Shown: positions 1 to 9,335 of the stretch, piece after piece
Numbering within the stretch: the first letter of the stretch is position 1
Layout: each line of letters opens with the position of its first letter
NCBI GenBank assembly: GCA_030652805.1
Contig: JAUSPT010000054.1
Location: 1-64,000, forward strand
Direction: 5' to 3'
Origin: a bacterium
Lineage (GTDB): Bacteria > JAHJDO01
DNA length: 64,000 nucleotides
The notes under the pieces: generated by a model
The model's database searches: none
Told to the model about the DNA's origin: nothing
Seen by the model: the letters and a program-made list of their open reading frames with translations, nothing else
Translations under genes and position numbers: made by a program

Positions 1-1
1 G

Positions 2-70
2 CAAATAGGTGAAGAAGTAGCCAAAATGAAAGTTGTAACTCTAACGCTTGCAGGAGGTTATGAACTGTGA
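2..70 (+). CDS. C-terminal fragment of an unidentified gene (runs off left edge)
   Basis: An open frame enters from the left edge and ends at a TGA at 68-70, giving a 22-residue tail that ends LTLAGGYEL. It looks codon-like, but it is too short to assign to a family. The next 60 bp carry no gene. The tail may belong to an unrelated upstream gene that abuts the truncated radical SAM gene. Confidence 0.25.
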   Translation, partial: QIGEEVAKMKVVTLTLAGGYEL

Positions 71-175
71 GGTGAAGTCGAATTTTGGAAGCCGCATAAC
101 GTCTTGAAAATAAAGGAGTTATGAATTTTCTGACAGGCTATTGATATAATAGTAAGAGGTGAAGGTGAAGAGACA

Positions 176-1288
176 ATGTTGGATGTGATTAAAAACAAGC
201 CACTTAGAGATATAATGGGTATTACATGGAGGGAGAATGAGAGAATCGTTAGAAATTCTAACAGACTTTTGATAAAAAATCTTGATAATTTGCATTATGA
301 TTATTCTTTGGTTTACCCCTACCTAAAGGATTGGAAAGATCTTGAGGTTCCGTATTATCTACGGAGATTGAAACATTTGCCAATAATAGCTTCAAGGGGA
401 TGTCCATTCCGATGTACATTTTGTGCAGCACATGAACAATGGGAAAAAGTTTGGAGGGGGCTCAACCCTGAAGAATTGATTAGACGAATGGAATATTTAG
501 TTAATAAATATAATGTCGGATATTTTCGATTTTACGATGCTTTATTCGTAGGAAGTAACGACAAGATACTAAAATTCTGTGACTTGCTTGAAAGAAGCGA
601 GTTGGATGTTAAATTTAGAATAGATATTAGAGTAGGTACAAATAGAAATGTTTTGGAACGATTGAGAAAAGTAGGATGTGATGTTGTAGGATTCGGGGTA
701 GAGAGCGGTTCGGACAAAATACTAAAGAAGGTTAATAAAGGCATAACGAGGAAAGAGGCCGAAGGGACAATCAAGTTATGTAAAAAACTGGGTTATTGGA
801 TGATAGGTTTTTTTATGATTTCATTACCAGAGGAAATAGAGGATGATGTTATGAAAACTTTCGAACTGCTTAAATACTTTGATGTGTTAAACGTACAATT
901 TTTTAAGATACATCCAGGTACATCATTTTATAACGAGTTAAAGCGGAGAGGAGAGATCAATGACGAAATCTGGTTTAATACAAAATATGGGTTTAATACA
1001 AAATATGGAAATGAAATTTACTATTGTAAAGACCTATTCCCGAGTGCAAATTTCTACCGAAACGAGGGAGAGCTACTTATTAAATCATCTTCTAAATACA
1101 CTCACAGCATAACCAGAGTAATCAAACTACATGGATTAACCAAGGGTATATCTGTATTATATCTATCAACCATGAGGGGAATTTTATCAAGGTGGGAATG
1201 GGGAGAGAAACTTTATCATAACTTAAGAGAGAAATATGGGCGGGTAATTTCAAAGATGCATATGATAAAAAGCAAAAAAAGGAGTTAG
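176..1288 (+). CDS. Radical SAM protein, N-terminally truncated relative to B12-binding radical SAM enzymes
   Basis: The 370-residue product carries the radical SAM cluster motif CPFRCTFC (Cys76, Cys80, Cys83) and the usual later landmarks GFGVESGSDKIL and MIGFFMISLPEE. Full-length members of this class have a cobalamin-binding domain of about 150 residues in front. Here only its last residues survive: the in-frame codons just upstream of the ATG (143-175) read DIIVRGEGEET, the usual end of the B12 domain, and a TGA at 131-133 closes the frame above. No good ribosome-binding site precedes the ATG. The gene is therefore probably the 3' part of a once longer gene, still intact over its catalytic core. 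Three more radical SAM genes and a glycosyltransferase follow, so a role in modifying a glycan or a secondary product is inferred. The substrate is unknown. Confidence 0.75.
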   Translation: MLDVIKNKPLRDIMGITWRENERIVRNSNRLLIKNLDNLHYDYSLVYPYLKDWKDLEVPYYLRRLKHLPIIASRGCPFRCTFCAAHEQWEKVWRGLNPEELIRRMEYLVNKYNVGYFRFYDALFVGSNDKILKFCDLLERSELDVKFRIDIRVGTNRNVLERLRKVGCDVVGFGVESGSDKILKKVNKGITRKEAEGTIKLCKKLGYWMIGFFMISLPEEIEDDVMKTFELLKYFDVLNVQFFKIHPGTSFYNELKRRGEINDEIWFNTKYGFNTKYGNEIYYCKDLFPSANFYRNEGELLIKSSSKYTHSITRVIKLHGLTKGISVLYLSTMRGILSRWEWGEKLYHNLREKYGRVISKMHMIKSKKRS

Positions 1289-1295
1289 CATCTAT

Positions 1296-2660
1296 ATGAT
1301 GAAAGTAGCCCTAATCAACCCAGGAAAAGATCAAAGATTTGCGGTCCAAGAGCCATTAAATCTTGGCTTTATCGCAGGTTATTTAGAGAAAAATGGCGTC
1401 GAGGTTAGAATTATAGATCAATTGGCGGGTCAGAATATAGAGGAAGAAATTGAGCAATTTCGACCAGATATAGTTGGTATAACTGCGACAACACCTCTTG
1501 TTTCTGATGCTTATAAGATTGCTGATATGTGTAAAAAAAGAGGGGTTCTAACGGTAATGGGTGGTGTGCACGCAAGTATATTATCAGAAGAGGCCTTGCA
1601 ACACGTAGATATTGTTGTTAAAGGTGAGGGTGAAATATCAATGCTCAACATCATTAGGAATGATATTAAATCGGGAATTGTTTCAAGCCCTTATATTGAA
1701 AATATAGATGAAATACCTCCTCCTGCCAGGCACCTTATGAAGATGGATTTTTATCTGCGTACTAAAGATAGGCTTCCAGGAACCTACCTATATTTTGTCC
1801 CACCACACACAAAGACAGCAGCAATTCTGACCAGTAGAGGTTGCCCTCATAACTGCATCTTCTGCCATAATAGCTGGAAGGGTCTTCCCTATCGATTTAA
1901 TGGTGTGGAGAGAGTTATATCGGAAATCAGGCAGCTCGTAGATATATATGGTATTCAAGCTTTATTTTTTATAGAGGATAACCTATTTGCGAACAAGATT
2001 AGACTTCAAAAAATTTGCGAGCAAATGAAAAAAGAGAAATTTAATATTGCTTGGGGTGGAAATGCGAGGGTAGATGATGTTAATCCAGAAATACTCAATG
2101 TGGTTAAAGAAGCTGGTTGTCGCCAAATTACTTTCGGTTTTGAAAGTGGCTCTCAGAAGATCTTAGACGTTTTAAATAAGAAAACAACAGTGGAACAGAA
2201 CAGGAGGGCCATTAGACTTTGTAAAGAGGTGGGTATTATACCTCAGGGAACGATCATGATTGGCAATCCTACGGAAACTGTTGAAGATGTTAAATTAACT
2301 CAGCAGTTTCTAAAAGATAGTGAAATTGAAAGCGTGGGTGTATGTCTGACTACCCCCTATCCTGGGACCGAGCTTTGGAAATGGTGTGAGAAACGTAACT
2401 TGATACCTGAGTCCTATAGTTGGTCTGATTTCACCTATGACAGAGTGCCGATACCTGCTTGTGATACAATGTCGCCACGAGATATAAAAATGTTAAGTTT
2501 TATTACATCTCAAATAATTCACCAAAAAAGGGGGAACATAGAAATTTTATCATATATAAAGGCAAACCTAAGGAATCCATTCAGGTTAGCAGTTAAGTTA
2601 TTAAAAGGTATTATTATATACTTACCAGGAATATGGAAGTTGATGAAAAGACAGAAATGA
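1296..2660 (+). CDS. B12-binding domain radical SAM protein
   Basis: The 454-residue protein has an N-terminal cobalamin-binding Rossmann domain (about residues 3-120) with GGVHAS at 89-94 and the closing VVKGEGE at 107-113. A radical SAM core follows with CPHNCIFC (Cys183, 187, 190) and FGFESGSQKILD. Members of this BchE/B12-rSAM superfamily use a 4Fe-4S cluster and SAM, often with methylcobalamin, for methylation or ring chemistry; the exact reaction cannot be read here. An AAGGAG lies 12 bp upstream of the first of two adjacent ATGs (1296 and 1299). The 3' end overlaps the next radical SAM gene, consistent with one operon. Confidence 0.88.
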   Translation: MMKVALINPGKDQRFAVQEPLNLGFIAGYLEKNGVEVRIIDQLAGQNIEEEIEQFRPDIVGITATTPLVSDAYKIADMCKKRGVLTVMGGVHASILSEEALQHVDIVVKGEGEISMLNIIRNDIKSGIVSSPYIENIDEIPPPARHLMKMDFYLRTKDRLPGTYLYFVPPHTKTAAILTSRGCPHNCIFCHNSWKGLPYRFNGVERVISEIRQLVDIYGIQALFFIEDNLFANKIRLQKICEQMKKEKFNIAWGGNARVDDVNPEILNVVKEAGCRQITFGFESGSQKILDVLNKKTTVEQNRRAIRLCKEVGIIPQGTIMIGNPTETVEDVKLTQQFLKDSEIESVGVCLTTPYPGTELWKWCEKRNLIPESYSWSDFTYDRVPIPACDTMSPRDIKMLSFITSQIIHQKRGNIEILSYIKANLRNPFRLAVKLLKGIIIYLPGIWKLMKRQK

Positions 2661-3775
2661 GAAGATTATTAATGGACTTAAGGTTATTTCTTTCTAAGAT
2701 TAAAAAGTTAGCATTTATATTGGCTTACTTGCTGAGAAGAAAAGGGGTTAAATATACCTATAACTATTATCATTTTCTTACCTTTTGGGGACGGAGGAAT
2801 GATTTCAAAAGAAAGCTGTTATATTCACTTAGCCCTTATCCCTCTTACATTGAGATTGAAGTTACTACAAGATGCAACCTCAGATGCATCATGTGCGAAC
2901 ATACTTATTGGAATGAACCCAATAGAGATATGTCCTTTCAAGAGTTTAAGCAAATCGTTGACCAGTTCCCTAAATTGAAGTGGATTGGTCTTACAGGTAT
3001 AGGCGAAAGTTTTCTTAACAAAGATTTTATAAGAATGCTCAAATATGTGAAATCAAAATCGATATATGTAGAGCTTTATGATACTTTCTATTTCATAGAC
3101 AAGAAAATTGCCAAGGAACTAATAGAGATAGAAGTGGACAAGATTTTTGTCTCTCTAGATGCAGCGACAAAAGAAACCTATGAATATATAAGAGTTGGGT
3201 CCGATTTCGAGAAGGTTGTAAATAATGTTAAGAATCTTTTTCAACTTAAAAGAGAAAAGAATGCTTTTTCCCCTATAGTTGAGTTTCATTACATAATTTC
3301 AAAAGCAAACTCTCAAGAGGTGCTTCCATACATTGAACTGGTGCACTCTCTTATCAATGAAAAGGTTAACGTTCAGTTCACCAGAATGCTCCATGAATTT
3401 ACAGACGTTTCATATTTGTTTACAGAAGTTCCAGAAGAGATAAGGCAAAGGATAGAAAGAAGGGCGAAAGAGCTAGGCATCAATGTGAGATGGAACGCAG
3501 ATATCCCCAAAGTCAAACCACCTATAACCAAATGCATCGAATGGACCATGCCTTTTATTTTCGTGAGTGGTCACGTCGTCCCTTGTTGTTCCGGAAACGA
3601 GGCAGGGCGCCGTGATTTTCAAAAAGAAACAGCATTGGGGAACGTTTTTAAAACAAGTTTTAAAGAGATATGGCGTTCACAGAATTACAAAGAGTTTAAG
3701 GGGATGCTACACAGAGGCGAAGTACCCATACAATGCAGAAATTGCTGCCTCTATGACATAGGGGATAGCAAATGA
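2657..3775 (+). CDS. Radical SAM protein with C-terminal SPASM-like cysteine domain
   Basis: The radical SAM motif CNLRCIMC lies about 73 residues from the chosen start. The C-terminal part carries five more cysteines in the pattern C...CC...CxxCC (last ones in CRNCC), typical of SPASM/twitch domains that hold auxiliary Fe-S clusters. SPASM enzymes modify peptides, sugars or alcohols by radical chemistry. The start at 2657 makes an ATGA overlap with the preceding stop, the same coupling used at the next two joints. An ATG at 2633 in the same frame would add eight residues. The gene ends in an ATGA overlap with the next radical SAM gene. The substrate is unknown; a sugar or amino-sugar is plausible from the flanking glycosyltransferases. 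Confidence 0.85.
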   Translation: MRRLLMDLRLFLSKIKKLAFILAYLLRRKGVKYTYNYYHFLTFWGRRNDFKRKLLYSLSPYPSYIEIEVTTRCNLRCIMCEHTYWNEPNRDMSFQEFKQIVDQFPKLKWIGLTGIGESFLNKDFIRMLKYVKSKSIYVELYDTFYFIDKKIAKELIEIEVDKIFVSLDAATKETYEYIRVGSDFEKVVNNVKNLFQLKREKNAFSPIVEFHYIISKANSQEVLPYIELVHSLINEKVNVQFTRMLHEFTDVSYLFTEVPEEIRQRIERRAKELGINVRWNADIPKVKPPITKCIEWTMPFIFVSGHVVPCCSGNEAGRRDFQKETALGNVFKTSFKEIWRSQNYKEFKGMLHRGEVPIQCRNCCLYDIGDSK

Positions 3776-4890
3776 TTTTCGTAAATCCTGAGGCCAAAGT
3801 GAATACCGATATTCCTAATATAGGCTTAGCCTACGCAGCTACCCATTATGGGGTAAAAGTAATAGATTTGAATACGTTGCCTTATCCCAAGGATAGATTT
3901 TTGAAACAAGAGACTGATGTCTTGGGCATATCGGTGCAATCCCGAACTCGGCGGGAATCGGGAAGAATAGCCCGACTCTATAGGGCTAAGTATCTTCAGG
4001 CGAAGGTTAAGTCTGTCTCAGGTTTCCTTGACGTCCAGTGTTGTTATCCCTATTTAGACTTCGAGGATAAAATTGTTTACAAGGAACCTTTTTTTGATGG
4101 TTATCCCTTCCCCGATTACGAATTGTTTGATTCCTTTGAGCTGTTTCGAAAAAATTGGCGGAGGGGAGTCTGGAACTATGCTATCATGACCAGCCAAGGA
4201 TGTCCTTATCAGTGTATTTATTGCTGGAGCAGGAAGAGGAAATGGAGAGCGAGAAGTGCGCAGAACTGTTACGAGGAACTGAAGTCAGCTAAGGAAAGAT
4301 GGAGCATAAAATCCTTCGCTATCCTTGATGACTGTTTTAATATTGACAAGAAGAGAGTTATAGAATTCTGCGAATTGATTAAACATCTGAAACTAAGCTG
4401 GAGCTGTGCCAACGGTCTCCGGGCGGATAGATTCGATGAGGATATGGCAAAGGCTATGGCTGCTTCGGGTTGTGAACAGGCAAGTTTTGGAGTGGAATCG
4501 GTGGTCTCTGAGGTGCTGGAAACCGTTAAGAAGGGAGAAACCATAGAAGAGATAGAAGGAGCTTTGGATATAGCTAAAAGATATTTTAAAAGTGTGAATG
4601 GGTTTTTCATCATCGGATTGCCGAAATCGAGTTATGATAGAGACCTATTCAGCTTGGAGTGGGCAAGGAAGAAGAGAATAAATGCCCATTTTAGTTATTA
4701 TATCCCCTTTGATGATGTAGTTCGGAATGACTATGTATTTTATGGTGAGGGAGCCCATCCTGTATCAGAGGAATATCCCCAAAAATTGCAGATGAAGATA
4801 TATGAGATGACAAAGCACATGCGACCGGACGCTTCGGCCAAGAGGATGCCTCGTTGCCTCAAGAGGTTACTGAAGGGGTTTAAACCATGA
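3772..4890 (+). CDS. Radical SAM protein with degenerate, shortened B12-binding domain
   Basis: The 372-residue protein has the cluster motif CPYQCIYC (Cys144, 148, 151) and FGVESVVSEVLE in its radical SAM core. The N-terminal region begins like a cobalamin-binding domain (NPEAKVNTDIPNIGLAYAA, later DVLGISVQS). It is only about 130 residues long and lacks the GG.H and GEGE landmarks seen in the gene at 1296, so cobalamin binding may be lost. Its start overlaps the previous stop (ATGA), and its end overlaps the following glycosyltransferase start in the same way, showing tight translational coupling. The substrate is not evident. Confidence 0.82.
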   Translation: MIFVNPEAKVNTDIPNIGLAYAATHYGVKVIDLNTLPYPKDRFLKQETDVLGISVQSRTRRESGRIARLYRAKYLQAKVKSVSGFLDVQCCYPYLDFEDKIVYKEPFFDGYPFPDYELFDSFELFRKNWRRGVWNYAIMTSQGCPYQCIYCWSRKRKWRARSAQNCYEELKSAKERWSIKSFAILDDCFNIDKKRVIEFCELIKHLKLSWSCANGLRADRFDEDMAKAMAASGCEQASFGVESVVSEVLETVKKGETIEEIEGALDIAKRYFKSVNGFFIIGLPKSSYDRDLFSLEWARKKRINAHFSYYIPFDDVVRNDYVFYGEGAHPVSEEYPQKLQMKIYEMTKHMRPDASAKRMPRCLKRLLKGFKP

Positions 4891-6188
4891 GGGTCTGCCA
4901 TGCAAGTAATACCCTGCCCGGCTATCACGATAACTGGGGTGGGGCGGAAAAGGAATGTACGAATTTAGCGAGCCTGCTAAAAGAGAATGGCTTAGAGATA
5001 TGCCTCTTGACCACCTCAATAACAAGTATGGGGGATGAGAAAACCGGTATTCACGAAATAGCCACGGTGAGTGACCTTCATTATGGCAGAAAGAAGACAG
5101 TTTTTAAATTTCTTTCTTTCCTTACCTCCTTTACTTGCTTTGACCTCGTCTCTTTTTGGCATTCATATAGAGTTTTTAAAAAGTGCCGTCCTCATATCCT
5201 TCATCTCCATAACATGGACCTGTTATCTTTCTCTCCTCTTGTCGTAGCTAAACTGTTACATATCCCCATTGTCTGGACGTTGGTTGACTACTGGAGTATC
5301 TGCCCGAAACGTATCCTGCTTAATAAAGAGGGAAAGGTATGCCGTTTATTTCAAGGACCACATTGTGTAAACTGTCTTGACTTGAAAAGAGTGAAGGATA
5401 AAATTCGAATTTATCTGAGAAAATATGTTTTTGACCTATTCTTGAGAAAGGTTGATGCCTTCATCTGTCTCTCGGAATCCTCGGCGAGAATCCTACAGAA
5501 CTATGGAATCGAGGAGAGGAAGGTCTACATAATTTATCAGCCTTTAGTTGAAGAGGAGTTAAAGCAACCCCTTAAGAATACTCAAAAAGAGGAAGCGAGT
5601 CCGAAATGTAGGGAAGGGAAGAGAGTACTCCTCTTTATAGGGTGGGTGCGGTTTCATAAGGGACTACATGTGGTGATAAAGGCATTGCCGGAGGTAGTAA
5701 GGAGGATCGCCAATGTGGTGCTCTTCGTGGTTGAGAACCAGCCGGATGAGGAATACAAGAGGGAATTAAAAAGATTCGTAAAGGAAAAAGGACTTGAGCA
5801 GAACGTGGTGATGCTCGAAGGAAAGAAGTCTCCAGCAGAGATTAAACAATTCTATGCTCTGGCAGAAATCGTGGTTATTCCCGAACAGTGGGAAAATATG
5901 TCTCCGGTAACGCTCATGGAAGCCTCTTTTTATCACAAGTCCATCGTGGCCAGCCGGATAGGAGGGATTCCCGAATTTATAAAGGATGGGGAGAATGGTT
6001 TTCTGGCCGAGCCGGAGGATCCCAATGATTGGGCAAAAAAGCTAATTTTCCTGCTTGAGCATCCAGAGAAGGCAAGGGCATTGGGGAAAGATGCGCATGC
6101 TCGCATCCAGAAATTATCAGATAGGAATCGGGTGTTTAGAGAAATAAATACTCTTTATAGGAAAGTGCTGATAAACGGAAGGGAATGA
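4887..6188 (+). CDS. Glycosyltransferase family 4 (GT-B fold)
   Basis: This 433-residue GT-B glycosyltransferase opens with an N-terminal acceptor domain (NTLPGYHDNWGGAEKECTNLA). The C-terminal nucleotide-sugar domain carries LLFIGWVRFHKGLHVVIKAL, PEQWENMSPVTLMEA (the EX7E-like acidic pair) and SRIGGIPEFIKDGENGFL. A Cys-containing insert (SICPKRILL...CRLFQGPHCVNC) is common in GT4 enzymes of polysaccharide clusters. It should transfer a sugar from an NDP-sugar to a lipid-linked or growing glycan at the cytoplasmic membrane. The ATGA overlap with the preceding radical SAM gene implies joint expression. Donor and acceptor are not predictable. Confidence 0.88.
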   Translation: MRVCHASNTLPGYHDNWGGAEKECTNLASLLKENGLEICLLTTSITSMGDEKTGIHEIATVSDLHYGRKKTVFKFLSFLTSFTCFDLVSFWHSYRVFKKCRPHILHLHNMDLLSFSPLVVAKLLHIPIVWTLVDYWSICPKRILLNKEGKVCRLFQGPHCVNCLDLKRVKDKIRIYLRKYVFDLFLRKVDAFICLSESSARILQNYGIEERKVYIIYQPLVEEELKQPLKNTQKEEASPKCREGKRVLLFIGWVRFHKGLHVVIKALPEVVRRIANVVLFVVENQPDEEYKRELKRFVKEKGLEQNVVMLEGKKSPAEIKQFYALAEIVVIPEQWENMSPVTLMEASFYHKSIVASRIGGIPEFIKDGENGFLAEPEDPNDWAKKLIFLLEHPEKARALGKDAHARIQKLSDRNRVFREINTLYRKVLINGRE

Positions 6189-6194
6189 AAAGCA

Positions 6195-6950
6195 ATGGAT
6201 ACCGCCGTTATATTAGCGGGGGGAAGGGGAATAAGACTTCTGCCCGAAGCATCTGAGCTGCCTAAGCCCATGGTCCGAGTTCGCAACAAGCCTATCCTTG
6301 AGTATATCGTCTCTCTGCTCGTAGGGATAGGTTTTCGAAAAGCCTACATGGTGGTAGGATACAGGAAGGAAGTAATTCAGGATTATTTTAAAGATGGTCG
6401 GGATTTCGGTTTGAGCATTACTTACATTGAGAACAGGTATATCGATGACAAAAAGAAGAGTGGTCTCGTAGATGCAGTGATGCTTACGGAAGGATTGATT
6501 GAAGGAACCTTTATGACTATCCTAGGTGATGAAATTTATTTGCGGACGAAGCATAAGGAGATGGTTGATGCTTTCGGAAGCGAACATAACTGCGAGGCTA
6601 TGATTGGTGTGTACCAGACAAATGATTTAGAAGAAGTGAAGAAGAACTATGCTGTCTTGGTGGATGAGAATAGAGGGGTAAGAGATTTGGAAGAGAAGCC
6701 TCGGAAGCCGTGGAATAATCTCGTCGGTTGTGGCAGTTATCTCTTTACACTGAGGATCTTCGAGTACCTTCGTCGAACTCCCCTCTCCCTCCGCACGGGA
6801 AGGAGGGAAATAGCGGATACCTTGAAGATTATGGTGGAGGAGAAAAAGATAGTAAAAGTTTTCCCTTTGGGAGGATGTTATATCAATATTAACCAGCCGG
6901 AAGACCTTCAAATAGCTGAGGAATATTTAACCATCGAGGGAGGAAAGTGA
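6195..6950 (+). CDS. NDP-sugar nucleotidyltransferase
   Basis: The 251-residue Rossmann-like nucleotidyltransferase has the signature LAGGRGIRLLP followed by PKPMVRV near the N-terminus. It also has the metal-binding LGDE motif, and EEKPRKPWNNLVGCGSYLF in the sugar-binding half. Such enzymes make NDP-sugars (glucose-1-P, mannose-1-P or heptose-1-P activation) that feed glycosyltransferases. The length equals the catalytic domain alone; no left-handed beta-helix acyltransferase part is attached. It sits between two glycosyltransferases and its stop overlaps the GTG start of the next gene, so it probably supplies an activated sugar to this cluster. Confidence 0.87.
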   Translation: MDTAVILAGGRGIRLLPEASELPKPMVRVRNKPILEYIVSLLVGIGFRKAYMVVGYRKEVIQDYFKDGRDFGLSITYIENRYIDDKKKSGLVDAVMLTEGLIEGTFMTILGDEIYLRTKHKEMVDAFGSEHNCEAMIGVYQTNDLEEVKKNYAVLVDENRGVRDLEEKPRKPWNNLVGCGSYLFTLRIFEYLRRTPLSLRTGRREIADTLKIMVEEKKIVKVFPLGGCYININQPEDLQIAEEYLTIEGGK

Positions 6951-8098
6951 GAATAGGAATAGACGGTCGTTGTCTGGTTGGTGAGCAAGCCGGAATAGGC
7001 AAGTATGCTCATAATCTGATTAAAGCTCTGGTTGAGCTGGATAAATCTAACGAATATTTTCTCTATTTTAACGTGGTCCGCAACAGAGAGAAAGAGAAGC
7101 TACGACAAAGATGTTTCATCTCGGGAGCACGGATGACCAATAGAATATTAACTGTTCCCCATAGGTTTACTCGAATATGCGATTTTGTTATGGACCGCTT
7201 GGCCATCCCCTGGGCCTTGAGACGCGATAAAATCGACCTCTTTTTCTCTCCTACTTTTTGCTCGGTTATCAATCTTCCTTCCGAGACCAGAATGGTTGTA
7301 ACAGTTCACGATGTAATATATAGACTCTATCCGGATTTTTTCCCTGACTATACTAAGAGACGATTGAAAGCACTCGGTGAAACACTAATAAGGGCGAATA
7401 AAATAATCGCTGATTCCGAGAGCACTAAGCGAGATATACTGAAGTTCTTTGGAGTACAGGCAAATAATATTGTCGTTGTCTACCCAGGAGTCAGCGATAG
7501 CTTTCATGTTGTTAATGATACAAAGTTAATCGGTTCAATCCGACAGAGATATAACCTATCAGAACCATTCATGTTATTTGTTGGCACATTGGAACCCCGG
7601 AAAAATCTGGTCGGTTTGATAGAGGCATACAGCAAACTCCGGAAGACCATGGATCTGAAACACAAGTTGGTTATTGTTGGCAGGAAGGGTTGGGATTACC
7701 ATCCTATATTCAGGCGAGTAGAGGAGCTGAAACTACGGCAGGATATCCTTTTCCTGGGTTATCTACCTGAAGAAGATCTTCCTTTTCTCTACAATTGTGC
7801 TGACTTATCTGTTTACCCTTCGATTTATGAAGGGTTTGGATTGCCGCCGCTGGAGGCGATGGCCTGTGGTTGTCCTGTCGTTACTTCAAATACTTCATCG
7901 TTGCCGGAAGTCGTAGGGGAGGCAGCCGTATTAGTGAATCCTCAAGATATAGATGATATAGCCTGGGGAATTAGACAGGTGTTGGAAGATCTGGAACGGA
8001 AACGGGACCTCATCCGAAAAGGATTGCGAAGAAGTCGATTGTTTTCTTGGAGTAAAGCCGCGCGGGAGACGCTTGCCATATTTGAAAACATTTACTGA
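6947..8098 (+). CDS. Glycosyltransferase family 4 (mannosyltransferase-like)
   Basis: The 383-residue GT4 protein begins [20 protein letters not shown], the classic opening of WbaZ/MtfB-type mannosyltransferases. It continues with [28 protein letters not shown] (the EX7E catalytic pair) and [15 protein letters not shown]. The start is a GTG inside a GTGA overlap with the previous stop, preceded by a strong GAGGGAGGAA ribosome-binding site. It probably adds a hexose to a surface polysaccharide or O-antigen. The acceptor is unknown. Confidence 0.9.
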   Translation: MRIGIDGRCLVGEQAGIGKYAHNLIKALVELDKSNEYFLYFNVVRNREKEKLRQRCFISGARMTNRILTVPHRFTRICDFVMDRLAIPWALRRDKIDLFFSPTFCSVINLPSETRMVVTVHDVIYRLYPDFFPDYTKRRLKALGETLIRANKIIADSESTKRDILKFFGVQANNIVVVYPGVSDSFHVVNDTKLIGSIRQRYNLSEPFMLFVGTLEPRKNLVGLIEAYSKLRKTMDLKHKLVIVGRKGWDYHPIFRRVEELKLRQDILFLGYLPEEDLPFLYNCADLSVYPSIYEGFGLPPLEAMACGCPVVTSNTSSLPEVVGEAAVLVNPQDIDDIAWGIRQVLEDLERKRDLIRKGLRRSRLFSWSKAARETLAIFENIY

Positions 8099-8112
8099 CA
8101 TTAAGGAGAAAG

Positions 8113-9315
8113 ATGATAAATAAAATGAAAAAGTTAATAGTAAAAGTCTTTGATTGTCTTGGCTTTGAGATTAGGCGGAAAAAGACAAAAAGAGCTGTAG
8201 TTTTTGACTATAGAAAATATCTACAAACAGATAAATCTGAATTCAATAAAAATAAAAGAGCCCTGGTTTCATATCTTGTTAATCCTCTATTGATCTCTCC
8301 CCAAAGAATAAAATTCAGTAATGATGGAATTGCGTTAGCTATTCCCAGAGTATTAAATGAACTTGGTTACATTGTTGACGTAGTTAACTGGGATGATTTG
8401 AATTTCGTTCCTGAGAAAAAATATAATCTGTTTATTGGCCATGGCGGTTGTAACTTTGAGCAGATTGCACGTAACTTATCAAGCAACGCAGTTAAAATAT
8501 ATTTTTCAATGGGAATCTATTGGAAAGAGTGTAACCAAAGAGAAGCTGAACGTTTTTGCCAGCTCAAACAGCGACGGGGGCGTAGTCTGCCTTACGACCG
8601 CTGGATTACCTACAGCGAAGAGTATGCTAATTGCTCCGCTGATGCAATTATTTGTTTGGGTAACGAGTATGCTAAGGAATCGTACTTGAAATTTCCTTTT
8701 ACCCTCAACCTAAATAATGCAGCCTATCCAGACGATCGCTATGACAGAACTATGAAGAATTTTGTTTCTGCGCGGAATAACTTTCTATTTTTCTCTGGTG
8801 GTGGGAATGTGCATAAAGGCTTGGATCTCTTACTTGAAGCATTTGTCCAAGTGAACGACGCACATTTGTATATATGTCAGTCAATCAGCTCGGATTTCTA
8901 TGAAGTTTATAGGCATGAATTTGAAGACCATCCGAACATCCATTTGATTGGTCCGCTCAAAATGAGAAGCTCAAAGTTCTATAAATTAATGGATAAGTGT
9001 GCTTTTGTAATTCATCCTTCTTGCGCCGAGGGACAGCAGGGCTCTGTTATAGAATGCATGCTCCAAGGGTTGATTCCCATGGTAAGTCGAGATACAAACA
9101 TGGATGTAAATGATTTCGGAATCATGCTAAATACCTGTTGCATCAAAGAAATCGTTGAGACAGTTCAGGATTTATCACAACGTTCGCCTAAGTGGTGCAA
9201 AGAGACGTCGCAACGAACACACAAAATAGCCATTACAGATTATTCTGAAGAAACTTTCTTAAGCAATTTGAGGAACCATATTAAGCATATCATCGAAAAA
9301 GCAAGTGCTAAATAA
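8113..9315 (+). CDS. Glycosyltransferase, GT-B fold, divergent family 4-like
   Basis: The 400-residue protein has a divergent N-terminal half (SYLVNPLLISPQRIKFSNDGIA, then GHGGCNFEQIARN). Its C-terminal half is recognisable as GT4: FFSGGGNVHKGLDLLLEAF, HLIGPL, then IHPSCAEGQQGSVIECM with the acidic pair. An AAGGAG lies just before the ATG. Its place between glycosyltransferases supports a role in polysaccharide assembly. Codon use is more AT-rich from here than in the genes upstream. Confidence 0.78.
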   Translation: MINKMKKLIVKVFDCLGFEIRRKKTKRAVVFDYRKYLQTDKSEFNKNKRALVSYLVNPLLISPQRIKFSNDGIALAIPRVLNELGYIVDVVNWDDLNFVPEKKYNLFIGHGGCNFEQIARNLSSNAVKIYFSMGIYWKECNQREAERFCQLKQRRGRSLPYDRWITYSEEYANCSADAIICLGNEYAKESYLKFPFTLNLNNAAYPDDRYDRTMKNFVSARNNFLFFSGGGNVHKGLDLLLEAFVQVNDAHLYICQSISSDFYEVYRHEFEDHPNIHLIGPLKMRSSKFYKLMDKCAFVIHPSCAEGQQGSVIECMLQGLIPMVSRDTNMDVNDFGIMLNTCCIKEIVETVQDLSQRSPKWCKETSQRTHKIAITDYSEETFLSNLRNHIKHIIEKASAK

Positions 9316-9335
9316 ATATCTCGGAAGGAAATATT

